A stretch of DNA of 64,000 nucleotides from Glossina fuscipes (Eukaryota; Arthropoda; Insecta; Diptera; Glossinidae), in NCBI RefSeq assembly GCF_014805625.2, contig NW_023998416.1:35262750-35326749 (forward strand). The letters are read 5' to 3'. Numbering within the stretch: position 1 is the stretch's first letter; every line of letters starts with the position of its first letter. Of this stretch, positions 36,987-49,776 are shown piece by piece. A program made the translations under genes and the position numbers. The notes under the pieces are model-generated. The model worked only from the letters and a program-made list of their open reading frames with translations, had not been told where the DNA came from and did not search any database.

Positions 36987-37062
36987 CTATTGATTTTGTG
37001 AACGAGATTCAAACATAGCCGTAACATCGCGTATGGAAAATTGTGGAGATATTTTTTCACGG
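36987..37062 (-). CDS. CdGAPr: CdGAPr terminal coding exon (24 residues)
   Basis: Only 76 nt: acceptor GCCATTTCAG|C completes Asn2082, then REKISPQFSIRDVTAMFESR and SQNQ, then TAG. The upstream donor leaves AA and this acceptor supplies C, so the phase fits. The IRDVTAMFESR segment looks like a short conserved tail motif rather than filler, which supports a true exon. Confidence 0.8.
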
Positions 37063-40000
37063 CTGAAATGGCAAAAAAAAGAAAAAGAAGAAACACAGAA
37101 GATAATCAGATTTTGTTAAATAGATCATTTAATACTAAAGATAATTTGTGAATTACACACAACGGATATGATAAGAGTTTCAGAGAAAAGTGAAATAGCT
37201 TCCACAACTTAAAATTTTTCATATGGGTTTCTGTAAACATTTGCTTTTCAATTCGTAACAATAAAAATTACCGATGTGTATTCAGTTTCTTCTTCCCTTT
37301 TGAAGGAATTCAAGAAGCAGACATAAGCTCTAACATATATGATATAACAACTGCTTTGTATTTGTCCTTTACTTACTTCGCAATTGAGCTGCTTCTGCCT
37401 GTACTAGTATTTGTTGCTAACGTTGCAGGTTCTATTGACTTTTGACGTTCGCGGCCGCTCATTAAAGTAGTTGCGATACCATTAGCAAAATCGCTGCTTT
37501 TACGTTCAAATTTTTGCACAGTGGCCCGAGCCGAATATTCTTCAGGTTCTTTCCGATTACCATCTTTTAATATTCCCGAACCGTTGTTGCCCACCTCTGC
37601 TAAACTTCTATCAGTAGCAGTGCTATTATCACAAACGTTCTGGTTTTTCTCATCGGATATACTGCGCATACGACATGGTATATTGAGTGTTAACTCTGAT
37701 ACCGCAGTAATAGGGGGATTGCAACCAAACTCTTTTAAGTTGTCCATGTCTCTTTGCAAAGTACGCATATCGGCGCGTGATTTGGATTTGATGCGTAACG
37801 ACAAGTCATTGGAAAATTTTTCATCATCGTTCTTATAAGTATGCAAATCAGTTTTAGATTTCGATTTAAATGAGTCCGTATGGTACTTTTGAGTTAATTG
37901 TTGCCGCCGCTCTTCCTTGATACGATCAATTCTTTCACGATCTAACTTAACGCCAGATAAAACTTTTAAACTAGTATTGACAGGCGTTAAATTAGAATTG
38001 TTTAAATCGGCAGATATGTGAGCACTCGGTGAAATTTCATTGGTAGCAATCGCCACGTTATTCTGTATCAATGAGATGCGATTTTCCGTTGTTGGTGTTA
38101 TTTTCAATTCTGCAGATTCATAATCATGTTCCAATGAGGAGTCATTTGGACTCCATAAGGTATTGAAATTATTTTCTTTGAGCAAATCAATTTTTGAAGA
38201 CGCTTTTCCTGCCAACTTGACATAAACCGCTTCTTCTGTTATCGGTACACCAGGTAAACGTTTAGGAGGATTTAGTGTTTTAGGCTTTGTGAAATCGAAA
38301 CTTTTTCTCCGACGGTTAATCTCTGAGGAATCAGATAATTGTTGAGAACATCTTATATTAAAATCTTGCAATGTTTTCATACCAAATTCTCGTACAAACG
38401 CATTCTCATCTAAGGAACGTGTTATTTGAGGGATTTTGTTAAGTTTTGATTTGATTATGTTAGAAGACGTCTGCGGAAGTTTAGCAGATTTGTCGGTGGT
38501 CTGAGATATTAAAGGTCGTCTTATTGAACTGCGTGAATTAGACACAAAATCCAATGTTGGCAAAGATTCAACCGGTGAGTGCTCAAATCGCGTAGCCAAT
38601 TCTTTCACACTAAGATTTGAAGGTGACCTCCTAGCTGCAGTAGAGATTTCTGTACTTGGAACTTCTCTTTCCTTAATGCTATCCAAACTATCTAGTTCCA
38701 CTTCTTCTTCCTCCTCATCATCTTCATTTTCTAATAGCTTCACAGTTTCATCTTGGTCTTGTTGATTGTTATGTTTCATTTCTTCTCCTAACAAATTCTG
38801 ATAAACCCTACTAGGTTTACGCAATTCTATGTTTTCATAGAGCAACAATTTATCACGTGCCAATGCGCCCTCCAACATATTAATATCCTCAATATTTTCT
38901 TTATGTTTTTCTTCAAAATCCAAAAGCTTCTGTTCCGCGATTTTCACTGCATTATCTTTATCTTCATTTTCGCTGTCACTTAACTCTTCTACCTCAGCCA
39001 AATTTTCCAATTCCGGAACTTGATATTTACTGCCTTCGTTTAATAGTTCATTAACTTCGGTTACAGAATTTCTAAAAAATTTTACTTGTTCATAAACAGT
39101 GGTTTCATCAAAACTAGTTTCCAACAAAGCTCTACTATATGGCTTCTCTTTACCGCTCAAAGAGCATTTCATATTACTTTTTAGCTCTTCTTTTGTGGGG
39201 CTCTTCATGTTGTAAGTAATATTTATTGTCGCTTTCAGAGGACTAGAAACCAATTTCATAGGCGAATTCATATTGCTAGGAGTATTTTCATATTCTTCAT
39301 AAGTTGGCGAATTATCTTCCGTTCCCAAGAGTGAATGTATGCTTAGCTGTCTTTGTAAATGCTGGTAGCCAAATTCACTAGGAGTTACAGATTGGCTCGT
39401 GTTGTCTGTGATATTTGAATTGTTAGGTGAATTCAAATTCTGTTGTAATCTTTGCACTGTCAAGTCGGGGATTGTAGAGTGGAACTTTGTGCTCAAAGGA
39501 TTCAAATCCAGAGATAATTCACATCTTAAGGCTTGCATATCACGTTTATCGGAATGCTAAAATTATATAATAACATATTATTCATTATTTCTCAAGGCCA
39601 GGAAACTGGTTAGCTTACATTACTCTCCAAGCTCTCATGCGAAGAGTCCAAATAGCTGGCTGAGTCCATACCCAGCAATAACTGATGTACTTGGTTTGAG
39701 GAGGCCGCTGAAATGCCCGACATAACAGAGCTCACCATCAGTGGATCCAAGTCGTGCTGTGGCGTTTGTACCGCCGAACTATTCTCTGAACTCGTATCGC
39801 CGGCAAGCAGCAAAGAATAGCGAGGACTTTGCAAAGGAGAAGAGGGTGTAACTGATATTTTCGATAATTCCATTTCATTCGACAATATTTTGTTATGAAA
39901 CACTCCCGCATTATCTTCAGCTATCTCTGCCGAACAACTACGTAGCAGTTGTTGCTGCAATGTATCACTTATACTGCAGCAATAACTATTTCGATTTTTT

Positions 40001-43000
40001 ACTTTTAACAGGTCGTATGACCCGGGTTTAGCTGCCATATGATGTTTCAAAGTTTTGGGAGAAGAACTAGTGGAATTGCTGGTGGTGCGAGAACCACTGA
40101 GATGCACCGTTCTGTAATGCCATAGAAGCAAAAAAATTTTCGATTTTTTCTCTTTTTATGGAACTTACCTAGAGTTCACGCTACTATTGCAAACTTTCTG
40201 ATTTTTGCTTCTTCCTATTTCTTCTACTAACATTTTACTTATTGAGTCCTTGGGGCAGAAACGTCTCTCATTACTTAGTGTAGAACCGGGATAACTAAAG
40301 CGTTCCTTGGCTTGACTGCCTCCACTTCCAGTCAAAACATTATTATCCTGGTCTTTGCGCTTTGTACCTAAATGAACCGTAGGGTAGCTGTAACGCGCGG
40401 GGTTATTATGTAAATTCGTATTCATTTTAGCCGCATCTTCTGACATTATTTCGGTAACATGACTACAGCAGCCTTTTGATACGCCAGATTTAGCAGATCC
40501 ATGTATTTGGGCATTTGCATATACAGTTTGAGGGTTGGATATGCTATGTTCTGGGGTACCACAATCGATGTACTGTATATCTGAAAGTTGATCTTCGAGT
40601 TTATAACGCTTAGAACCACTTTCATCACCGGTGTGTTCTAGACAATTGTCGCTGTTGCAATCGCTCCCAACACCATCGGGGCCGGTATTGCCTTGAGGCC
40701 AGTTATTGGGGTTGGCTGCGGAGGAAGGAGAGAGTAACAAATTCAAACGTGGTTGCTTTTTGGGGCTAGGATTGACACTGTTTGTCTGACTGGAAAACTC
40801 TTCGGGTCGAGCTCGCAAAACACGACGCGTCGTAAAACCTGATGATGGTGGTATATTCTCTTTACCTACCCGCGGAGAACTAACCAATGATTCACTTTCA
40901 GAGAATATCCGCATTTCGGGTTCCTCGCGATCGAAATTTAACCCCAATTCGGAAAGTTCCCTGCAAATTAATGTAAGAATTAAAGACAACAAAAACATTC
41001 TTGTAAGTTTTACCTCGAGGGGCAAGTCGTCATTTGGGCTCGCTGAGGAGACTGTAAAATATCAAAGTATGAATCGTGAGACACCGAACGTGAATGTCCC
41101 GCTGTCCTTAAACTGTCTATGGAATTAGAGCGTACACATACTTCAATAGGTTTACTGCCTTCACCGCAGTATGAATGTGACGTTTCGTATAATTCAATAG
41201 ATTTGTGTTTATCATCTCGCTTCAACAATGAACTTTTTACCACCGATTTTCCATTCAAAACAGCAATCTGATCAGTATCAGCAAATGTGACGGCAGATTC
41301 TTTCTGTCTACCTAACGTCGATACAGAAGCATTACCACTACTTGTTTGCGCATGTGCTGAAATGGAAGACTTCATGTCTTGTGTTGCCCCATTACTTACA
41401 GGGCGTTGAGTGCGCGTAAAAAGCGACTTCCATGAGTGAGTCTTACGTTTCTGCCAACTACGTGGTACTGATAGAACTGTATGATATTTATCAGGCAAAC
41501 TTGAAGGACCGCCGCCGACTTCTATATAGGATCCTATGTTAGTACCCGCATTAACACTAGCCATCATATTAATGGGCATAGATTGTTTCATATCGAATCC
41601 ATCTAATTTCATATGTCTTTCTTGAGCTTCTTCTAAGCTTATCAGTTTTGGACCTCCGGCACTAAGACTTTTCGGTCTTTCTACACTGGACAGAGACTGA
41701 TCGTGTTCTCGCTGCTCTACCAACAAACTCTCACAGTCGGTTAGACTATCCATTCGCAAGTCTGTCATGATTGGTTGAGCTCCTTGAGTCGCTATATAGC
41801 TTAAACGCGTCGCGGACTCTTCCAAAACATCGAAAATGTGATGACAATTTTTGATCAAATATTCGGTGACAACTGCTTGAACACCGACGCCCCTTAAAGC
41901 AGCCACTCCTCCCGACTCCAAAGCGGGGGATCGAAGTAAATTCGGTGCCCAGACTATTGCTAGATTTTTATCTGTCATACCCGTCCGTTCCGAATGCTGA
42001 GAAATTTTGTTTAAATGCTCTGATAGGTATCGTAAAGTTCTGAAATTTATCGACGCAATACAAACACTGAAATTTTGTTTCCTATTTTATTCAGTTACCT
42101 GTAGTGTGGCGGTGGAAGTTTCAACACTGTCTCCTTCATCAGACGCAGCCGTTCATTTGTTTCACTCTTTGCTTGTATAGCTTCCACAAAATTATCGTAT
42201 AATTGATACGTACATAAAGGATTTGGAAGTTCACGAAAATACATTTTTAGCAAAGAACTAACGGCATGAATATCTTGTTTCATTTCAGGATTTCCCAAAT
42301 CGGGTACACGCTCTTCGTCAAAGGCTCGTCGCAGTTTTTGTATATTTGAGGTTATACCCGACAAACGATATATGCCATCCACAATACCATATTCTTCAAT
42401 GAATTCGGCACAACACTTCAACACCATCGGTATTTCTTGACCGCTATTTAGTAAATGCTCGGAGAGATCACAGGAGAAAACGCGCTCTCTGTAAATGCCG
42501 CTTTGTTTTAGACGGCGCCGTGAAGGGCGCGAAAGAATAAAGGACCGAAAGAAGGCTATAAGCTTGCCATGTTTACGTAAGACTGGTTTAGTTGGTGAAA
42601 CATCCAGTTGGCCCACCAATGGAGCTGGCATAGGAAAATTACGAGGTACTTTATCACCAATGGTTGCAACGCACGACTGCGGAAAAAATCCAACTTCATA
42701 GTGAGATTTTTGTAAGTGCGACTTTTTGCCACGCCACCAAATCGACTCCGCTGGTGATGGCATGTCAATAACCGATATCATATCGCCGACTTCGATAGAG
42801 ATTTCATCCGAAGCCTGAGCCTGATAACGTCTAACACCGTAAGCAGCACCCACAGCAGGGGTGTTAATCGAACGCATTGTATCCCCATCAGCCAATGGCA
42901 AACGCCTTCCTTTGTTATCTAATTGAAACCACGTCAATATCGTACCACAAGTCAGAGAATCTGAAGCGATTTTCGAAAACCTTTCTAAGTATTTGACCAC

Positions 43001-46000
43001 CAAATATTCAACCTCTTCTTCCGTTTTAAATTCGACTTCTTTTAGATTCCTTAGGCCACTAATTTTGCGATCATAAACACAACGATGCAACATTTCGTCT
43101 AACATTTGCACATTATCAAAGGAACGTTTAATAAGAAATGCGTCGGAGCGATGCGGTAGGACTTTAATTATAAACCAACACGAAGAAGGCGAAAAGGGCC
43201 GCAAAGATGTGAGCCCCATCCCGGCTGTGCCAGTTGAACTAGCTATATCGCCACCAATAGATTGTGAGGCAATACTATTGGTCAGCAAATCCGATTTATC
43301 ATCCACAAGACGCACCGTCAATGGCCCTAATTGAACGCGTTCATAATGAAAATGAGCACACTCTTCAAGCTTGGGAAATCGACAAGCTTTCTAAAAGGCG
43401 AAAAAAATAATGAAAGTTTACTTTCAAGAATTGAATTAGGTTTTTAAGAATTGATGTAGATTAAAAAGATAAAGAAAAGTATATCTTGCACCAAAGTTTC
43501 TCAGTAAATTTTGTGTTTTTATGTTCAAGTTAAAGAAGGCAATTTCCGAAATGCTTTGAAAAAAGTTTGAACAATGATGTGTCCCAATACAATACAATAA
43601 GGAGTTTCATTAAAAACAATCGCAAAAAATAAAATAGATTTCATGCAAAGCCTTACTTCGACAAAGTCGGCGCCAGTTGATACAAGATAATCAATATTGA
43701 TTGTCCTTGCCCCCAAACCCTAGACACATAGATAATATTGCAGAATACGAAATGTTTACTTTTTAAATGGTATCTATATTTTTGTAATATTGTTAAGTCT
43801 TTACTTGATTTTCAAAGTGCAGGTTGCTCTAAAGCGAGGAAAACAGTGGACTCTTAAAAAATACTGATAGTAATCAACATTTCGATGCAATACAAATGCA
43901 TTTTGATTCAATTTGTGAAGAATCAGACTTATATAAAACGAGAAAAAGAAGATAGTTTAAAATTATATAACGGTAACGAGTAGAATCAATGTGTTTATGT
44001 AAATCTCCCCATTTTTCAGCCATGAGTTTAGCGGAGTTTTTCAGCAGGTTTTCAATGCATTTACGCCACACCAGTTCTCGCTTTCTCTAAAGCGTTCTCA
44101 TTTTGCCCATGATCTCTAAAATTCTTGTCTAGTAACGCTTGCGTCCGTTTTTGAATAGATGGCTGTACCAAGTGTATGAAACAATAAATATATTTGCACT
44201 TCTTTAGTCCGGCCATTCCCAATGCAAACTAGCAGCGTCTTAATGGAATCTTAATAGAAAGATATTTTTTCTTCACTGAAAAAAAGTTCTTCTCTGGAAA
44301 GTTTTAGAGTTTTTTTTGCCACTCAAGCGGCTAATGATTTCAAGGAAGGAACTTCCAGGCCACCTTTTATGCACATCATAGCCAAATATGCGCAAGACAT
44401 ATGCGTAGGAATCGAGAACACAAGAAAAATAGAGAACCGATTTTGTAAGTAATAATTGTTCACCGTCTGTTCACTTATTGTAAACAAAATTTTGACCTCA
44501 AACCTTTTTTGAAAAATTAGAATAGGGGTTAAATTTTTTCCAACATCTCCACAAATTAAGTTTGAAGCCCACATCTTCATCTAGATAGTTTCAACATCAC
44601 TCAATTTATTGATCCAACCCGGATTATACATTAATGTCTAGGCAATCCAACAATCCGGCATGCATCCCGCATTAAATATTTAGTTTGATACCTTCGTTAC
44701 TCTTTCGGTTCGTATGAAAAAGAAGCAAAGACGAGCGAAACAAAACAACCGTGAGCCTTCTTTCCCTCCTTTTTAGTTTCTTCTTAAAGAAGGAAAGCAT
44801 AATAGCCTTCCTGGTTATGGGATGTTGAACAAAATATATATGTAATATTATAATTTGGGGAGCACCTTCTTTTCTTTAGTAAAAGAATCAAGTGAACACA
44901 AATGCGTCTTTTGTTGAAGCGTATCTAACTTCGGTAGAGATGTTAACAGCGTAGAAAGTAGTAGTTAAAGCATGCAAATATTGGCATGGATTCGACATGA
45001 CCGGGCTGGCTAACATCTCCTGTAGTGGACATACATACCTGTTGTTGTGCCTTCTTCATACATTGGACATATGGCGGCAATCACCAACGCATGTAGGAAT
45101 ACATTCCCAAAAACAACAATATCGAATGTTGTGCTAAATGGAGACCATTCGCCGATCGTTTTTTTTTTGCTTTTTTGCTCTCGCGATACAAAAGAAACTT
45201 GTTTTCGCATGTTGCGGTTACTGAAGATGAGAAATGGATTTTTTTTGAGAATTCCTAGCGTAACAATTCATGGGCGGACCGAGATGTGCAATCCAGACTC
45301 ATCCGAACGCCAAATTGCTTTAGCAGCAAAGCGGTCTTTTCTATTTGATGAGGCAAGAATGATGTTAAAGCTTAGGCGAAACAGTTAATGCCAGACGCAA
45401 TCGACACTGATGGTTCGACAAATGTTACGCAGCGAAAGCAGAACAGTTTTTAAATGCATAGCATCGACAACTCCCCCGAAAAATTGAGAATCAAACTGAA
45501 TACTATTAACAAGAAAGAGGAGATTTGACAAGCTAGACAGCTAAAAAATAACTTCCAGGAGGTAGATAACACAAACCGTATAACCCATACTTTCTTCTCA
45601 CAATGTTAGGGCAAAATAATGAACTATACTACCAGAACGAATCCATAACGGCTAAAGTATTAACAGCAACCAACAAAAATTATAATTTATAAATAACTAC
45701 TCGCATAAAGTTCGCTAGATTGCTTTTATTTATTTACGTAGAACTATATTTATAATCCTATCTGGAGGGTGCATTAAGCAGAACAATAGCAATACTAGAA
45801 TATCAAAAAACGTTAACAACAACTTATAAATGCAGTTTATATCAGTAATACATGTAAATGACTATGAAATTCACTTACCCCAGCTACACTTTGTGCTATT
45901 ATTGGTTTAGCAGTTCCAGTCCTTGTCAACGCCGATGTTGCACTATTGCCTGGAATTTGATTGTAATTTAATGGTGACGAATCGCTGGATAAAGCCAAAA

Positions 46001-46340
46001 GTTGTGAGCTATGCATTGTTGAATAGTAGTCCACAGCATTACTTGTGGCTGAGGTGATAACCGTACCATTAGCGCTGCCTGCATCACCGTCGCTTGGCAT
46101 CAAATGAAAATTTCTGCCGGAGGAATCCAGAGGATAGTCGCTAGATGATTCCATTTCATCGGATGGCGGCACATTTAAAGCCGCCTGCGATAGGTCTCTT
46201 TCATGTGCAAGCGAGGAACCGTCATTTGTACTTGAAATGCTTGAAATAAAATGTTTGTTATGCTCTAACTCAGGGCGAACATCCGTATCGACATTCACAG
46301 CTTCTAAAATTGAATTGAAGGAGCACACTTTCTCAGTCAT
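36987..46340 (-). CDS. CdGAPr: CdGAPr: PX-SH3-RhoGAP GTPase-activating protein, seven coding exons
   Basis: Cytoplasmic Rho-family GTPase-activating protein that speeds GTP hydrolysis on Rac/Cdc42-type GTPases; related to vertebrate ARHGAP32/33. Coding exons join as 46340..45879, 43390..42099, 42039..41014, 40960..40169, 40111..39619, 39556..37377 and 37062..36987. All junctions keep phase and total 6321 nt, 2106 residues. Order: Ser-rich N-terminus, PX-like fold at about 225-312, SH3 at about 340-399 (SDEISIEVGDMISV, WWRGK, GFFPQSCV), RhoGAP at about 457-650 with arginine finger in GIYRLSG (Arg496), RELPNPL, and Asn618 in APNLL. A long disordered Ser-rich tail ends FSIRDVTAMFESRSQNQ. The ATG at 46340 follows an in-frame TGA eight codons upstream. 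Somewhat longer than Drosophila CdGAPr as I recall it. Assignment rests on domain order, strong in the first half. Confidence 0.92.
37377..39556 (-). CDS. CdGAPr: CdGAPr coding exon 6 (long C-terminal region)
   Basis: The largest exon, 726 codons and two bases. It starts in phase 0 at TTTTAG|CAT (HSDKRDMQALRCELSLDLNP) and contains acidic stretches (DEEEEEVELDS), probable coiled-coil segments (DRERIDRIKEERRQQLTQKY) and basic/Ser-rich regions. The frame would stop one codon after the donor GCGAA|GTAAGT; using that donor adds the conserved terminal exon. Confidence 0.92.
39619..40111 (-). CDS. CdGAPr: CdGAPr coding exon 5 (disordered)
   Basis: Acceptor GGCATTACAG|A completes Arg1191 and gives RTVHLSGSRTTSNSTSSS. 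The exon ends after SSHESLESN at donor AGTAAT|GTAAGC in phase 0. Composition is Ser/Gln/Leu-rich with no folded domain recognised. Confidence 0.85.
40169..40960 (-). CDS. CdGAPr: CdGAPr coding exon 4 (disordered)
   Basis: Acceptor ATTTGCAG|G completes Arg927, giving RELSELGLNFDREEPEMRIF. A KENIPPSSGFTTRRVLRARP stretch and many Ser/Asn residues follow; no folded domain is recognised. It ends at donor CTCTAG|GTAAGT in phase 2. Confidence 0.88.
41014..42039 (-). CDS. CdGAPr: CdGAPr coding exon 3 (end of RhoGAP)
   Basis: Acceptor ATTTCAG|A completes Arg585 and gives TLRYLSEHLNKISQHSERTG, then AIVWAPNLL, the conserved second half of the RhoGAP domain. The rest is Ser-rich linker with basic patches (KRKTHSWKSLFTRTQR). 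It ends at donor TCGAG|GTAAAA in phase 2. Confidence 0.95.
42099..43390 (-). CDS. CdGAPr: CdGAPr coding exon 2 (PX, SH3, first part of RhoGAP)
   Basis: Starts at acceptor CCTTTTAG|AAA, giving KACRFPKLEECAHFHYERV, a conserved lead-in to the PX-like domain. It encodes the PX-like region, the SH3 domain and the RhoGAP domain as far as the LPPPHY segment, including the catalytic Arg496. It ends at donor TACAG|GTAACT in phase 2. There is no start codon at the left; it is an internal exon. Confidence 0.95.
43391..45878 (-). other. CdGAPr: CdGAPr first intron (2.5 kb)
   Basis: Noncoding sequence between exon 1 and the PX-SH3 exon. Frames near 44323-44580 and 45047-45388 are open on one strand or the other, but show no family motif and would break the CdGAPr phase if inserted. 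No gene is supported. Confidence 0.7.
45879..46340 (-). CDS. CdGAPr: CdGAPr coding exon 1
   Basis: 154 codons starting MTEKVCSFNSILEAV, rich in Ser/Asn/Asp and probably disordered. It ends at donor GCTGGG|GTAAGT in phase 0, matching the phase-0 start of the next exon. The open frame continues 15 codons into the intron, which should not be read as protein. Confidence 0.85.
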
Positions 46341-46766
46341 ATTTAGGGAAGAGTAAAGTAGTCACGAGGAGAGCGGTGACTATGATTTACTCAAGTCACT
46401 CTTTAAAAGAATCCTTAGCCTATATAAAGGTTGAAGAGGCCAATATAAAAGAGATTAACGAGCTAAACTCAAGAAGTCAATGGTAAGGGGTGTAACATCT
46501 GTAAGGAAGAAGATTTAAAACAACATTAAATAAGTAGATGAAGTATGAAGAGAAAATATTAAATAAAAAAATTTATGATTTATACAAAATAATGTATTAA
46601 ATAGAATGCTCCGAGTCACGAGGAAATACCACAAAAATAAAAAAGACTTACTTTGCAAGTCTTTAAAGAATAATATCGCGAAGAATCATACGATAATATA
46701 TATTGAGATTGAAATAAAAAGAAAAATTTTTTAAAAAATTAATAATATACACATACATATATTTAC

Positions 46767-46941
46767 GAGCTTTTGTGTACATGCCATGCACATTTTGAAC
46801 CTTATGCGGCGTATCTTGCAAATGCATATGTTTTTGAACTTCCTCTGATGAGAGTGAAAGGAGAAAATCTGTAGCTGCGAAATTGTTTTTCAAAGCAAAT
46901 CTTCCAGGTCGCAATTGGGTTTTAAAGGGGTGGTCGACGCC
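46767..46941 (-). other. Coding-like open frame, candidate upstream exon
   Basis: From a TAA at 46944-46942 the minus strand stays open and reads RPGRFALKNNFAATDFLLSL, then SSEEVQKHMHLQDTPHKVQN and VHGMYTKA, before a weak donor CTC|GTAAAT at 46767. The composition is protein-like and unlike the neighbouring AT-rich frames. It lies 427 bp upstream of the CdGAPr start codon on the same strand. It cannot simply join exon 1, because that exon has an in-frame stop ahead of its ATG and no acceptor in between. Family unknown. Confidence 0.3.
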
Positions 46942-47142
46942 TTATTCCTAAAGTTGAAAAAACTAAATAGGTTTGCAAATAGAAGACAATAAACAAGAGC
47001 AATAATATTAATGTTCTATTCAATTGAAAAATGAAATAAAAGTTCCATTCTCTTTATTTCACTTTTGAAAGAAAACTGAAAGCCATTTTTGGATCTTAGA
47101 AATATTATAAAGTAAAATGCATGTGAACGAAGTGCAGTGTTC

Positions 47143-47256
47143 ATTTTAAATTTGACAGGAATTTATATACTTTATGGAGTCTTTGAAGCTTGTTTCTGCG
47201 CCTTATAAGGCTATTAAAAAAATATATATATTTGATACGCTATACTGTTGCGTAGG
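47143..47256 (+). repeat. Dispersed repeat family B, copy 2
   Basis: Matches 17408-17518 in the same orientation through tttatatactttatgg, ctttgaag, tgtttctgcgccttataagg, tattaaaaa and tttgatacgctata. Sequence immediately after it (47415-47600) includes a gcagatggacatgcttaaatc block resembling family A, so A and B may be parts of one larger element. Confidence 0.55.
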
Positions 47257-49717
47257 AGCGGTAAATCTTTTCCATTTTCCTATACGTACTACAACATCGC
47301 CCATGGAATATGCGTTCAAATTTATTTGCGATAGCTTGAGTTATAAGCAGAACACCAACCTTTTTTTCCTTTTAAAAGACAGAGGTGGTTCCAATTTACG
47401 TGGGACAGTGGGCGTGTACTTCGACTGATTTGACCCATTTTCTGCCCAATCTGAAGACGTTAGCTCCATATTTGCGGTCAGGCGAATAACAAATATTACG
47501 CAGATGGACATGCTTAAATCGATAAGGAATTTGATGCTGATAAACTTTGTCGAGTTTCTGTTGCTTCCTTCTGGGCCTTGCAAACGGTATGATAAAATGA
47601 CTATAGCAGCCCTCATCCTTCCGTGATTACGTAGCTATATAAACAACTATATAAAGCTTTGCGAGCGAAAAACAACAAAAAACATATAAAAAAAGTTATT
47701 AGTTCCGGTCAATAACTTTCGATAAACTACTGCTGCTGCTTTACTGTTGTGCATTTGTGTAATTTAACGGTTAGCTTATGGACAGTTTTCTTCTATCTTT
47801 TCACAGTATTATATTTTAAGCCGGCTTTCGCCCAGACTCAGCTCTTTTGCAAAAAAGAAAAAAAATCTGGTTTGCTGCATAGCTGCCGTCAACAACATGC
47901 AAGACTAACCGGTTTGTATGTATTTACATAAAAATAACAGGCAATTACCTGCAGAAAAGCTAATAAAATGATTTAGTTTTTCTTTCATTCCTTCATTCTC
48001 CACTGTTCACTTTTGCATGTTATTGGGCGGCAATACTCTAATTGTGCGATACGCATACTTCATTAGCATGAGAATCTGAAATCATTTATGCGTGTACTTT
48101 TTTCCTACATATCTAAGCACTGTGAATGCTAGAAGGGATTATGCGTAATGGAAGGAAAAAGACAATCTAGTGTTTGCGCCCATTTTCATAGAAATGTGAC
48201 CACATCTCTTTGAAAAAAAAAGCTCTGCGAATGAATTATTCCAATGATTGGCGGTTCCCTTACGAGACTAACGATCTAATGCCATACGATAACTCCTCGA
48301 CAAGTGATCAACCACTTGTCTGAGCGGGAGCTGACAAGCTGTATTAAAGTTCTTGATTGGCGTTCAGATTTCTGTAGAAAGCTTATCGTGTAAACAAGTA
48401 GGCAACACAAACCTTTCTACCCATGAGCACTCCAATCGTATCGACGATTCTCCCATCCGTACATGTGACTAAACTTCTAATTTTGCCCGCATAAGCCCAT
48501 AGATGTAAATGATACGGATATCGGCATAGCTTGACGAGGATGTGAAACACTGCCGCTCTTTTACCTAGTACATTCGAAAAAAAGCCAGAAATAGCTAAAG
48601 TTTGACTGCACTCTTTTTTCATGCATACCCGAGAGCAGTCGTTATGACAGTCCAAAAAAAAAATAGTTTACAAAAAAATTAGTTTCAATACGGGAAAAAG
48701 AGAGGAGTTAGTCAATAGTGCAGGTCATAGGAGAAAATGAAGTTCATCGCCCCTGAATTTGGCTAAAATTTTTTTTTTGTTTGTTTCAAAACTGTTTGTT
48801 ACAAACATAAATATTGTCCTCTTAAATGTAAAACGAATTTCGCTAGTATTATTCCAAACAAATTTGTTTTTTTGCGAGTTATACGTAACATTTGCTCACT
48901 CACTGTTCATTATGTTATGCATCAATTGAATTGTTCAACTTAACCATGAATGTACAGATTGTGGTAGCGAAATTTGTTGTCATAAATAAAAATTAAATAA
49001 ATGTGTAATATAATGCAACAGGTGTTATCAAAAGCTGTACTTGTTGTAGGGGCTCCCCACTTTTAACAAAGACAAGCGAAGAGGCCCACCAAAATTAAAG
49101 CTACAAGCCAATGAACCCTTTTACAAATTTTTTAAATTTTATAAATAAAAGACAATGCACATGCACACGAATATAAATATTTCTACTGATCTAGGAAGAA
49201 TTGTGAAAATTATAATGACAACCAAGTACTTATTTTCAAAAGTAAGAATTGCTTTAATAAGCGCCTGAGGGTTTAAAAGGTTAGTTGATGAATGATTATT
49301 AAGCGTAGAATAAATTCAACTCAGGTTTGGACGCGTACTATAATTTAATACCAAAACTTTATTTGGATTTTTGTCGTGCCAACACTTCACATCGGGGGAA
49401 ATATATAAGATCAACGAAGCTCCATCGTTTGATCATAAATCGTACTTATCTCTTCACATTTTATCGCAGTGCAAGGAAGAGTTATATTTGGAAAACAACG
49501 TTCTATAAAAACAAGTTTCATACCAAATTATTTATTTTTCCCGGCATCGAATTAGCTTAGAAATATCGGTCCAAAGGTTTGTTATTAATAATAGGCCTTA
49601 AATAGGCGATACACGATCGAGCGAATGAATGCTCGCTTTAAGAGAGAAGATTAAGCACCGATAAGCCAGCGTGGAATATTAATAATTTCATTACAAAGAA
49701 TTGGCGGCAAACATACG

Positions 49718-49741
49718 CACACACACACAGGGACCCGCGCG

Positions 49742-49776
<35 letters not shown>
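49718..49776. repeat. CA microsatellite, interrupted
   Basis: Two runs of CA dinucleotides separated by agggacccgcgcgctcg. This explains the Cys/Val-rich open frame on the opposite strand. Confidence 0.95.

Noticed and set aside
37521..37838. Plus-strand frame of 105 residues
   Set aside because: Antisense to CdGAPr exon 6, with no domain.
44323..45388. Open frames in CdGAPr intron 1, considered as transposase remnants
   Set aside because: I could not match any catalytic or DNA-binding motif; no evidence beyond openness.
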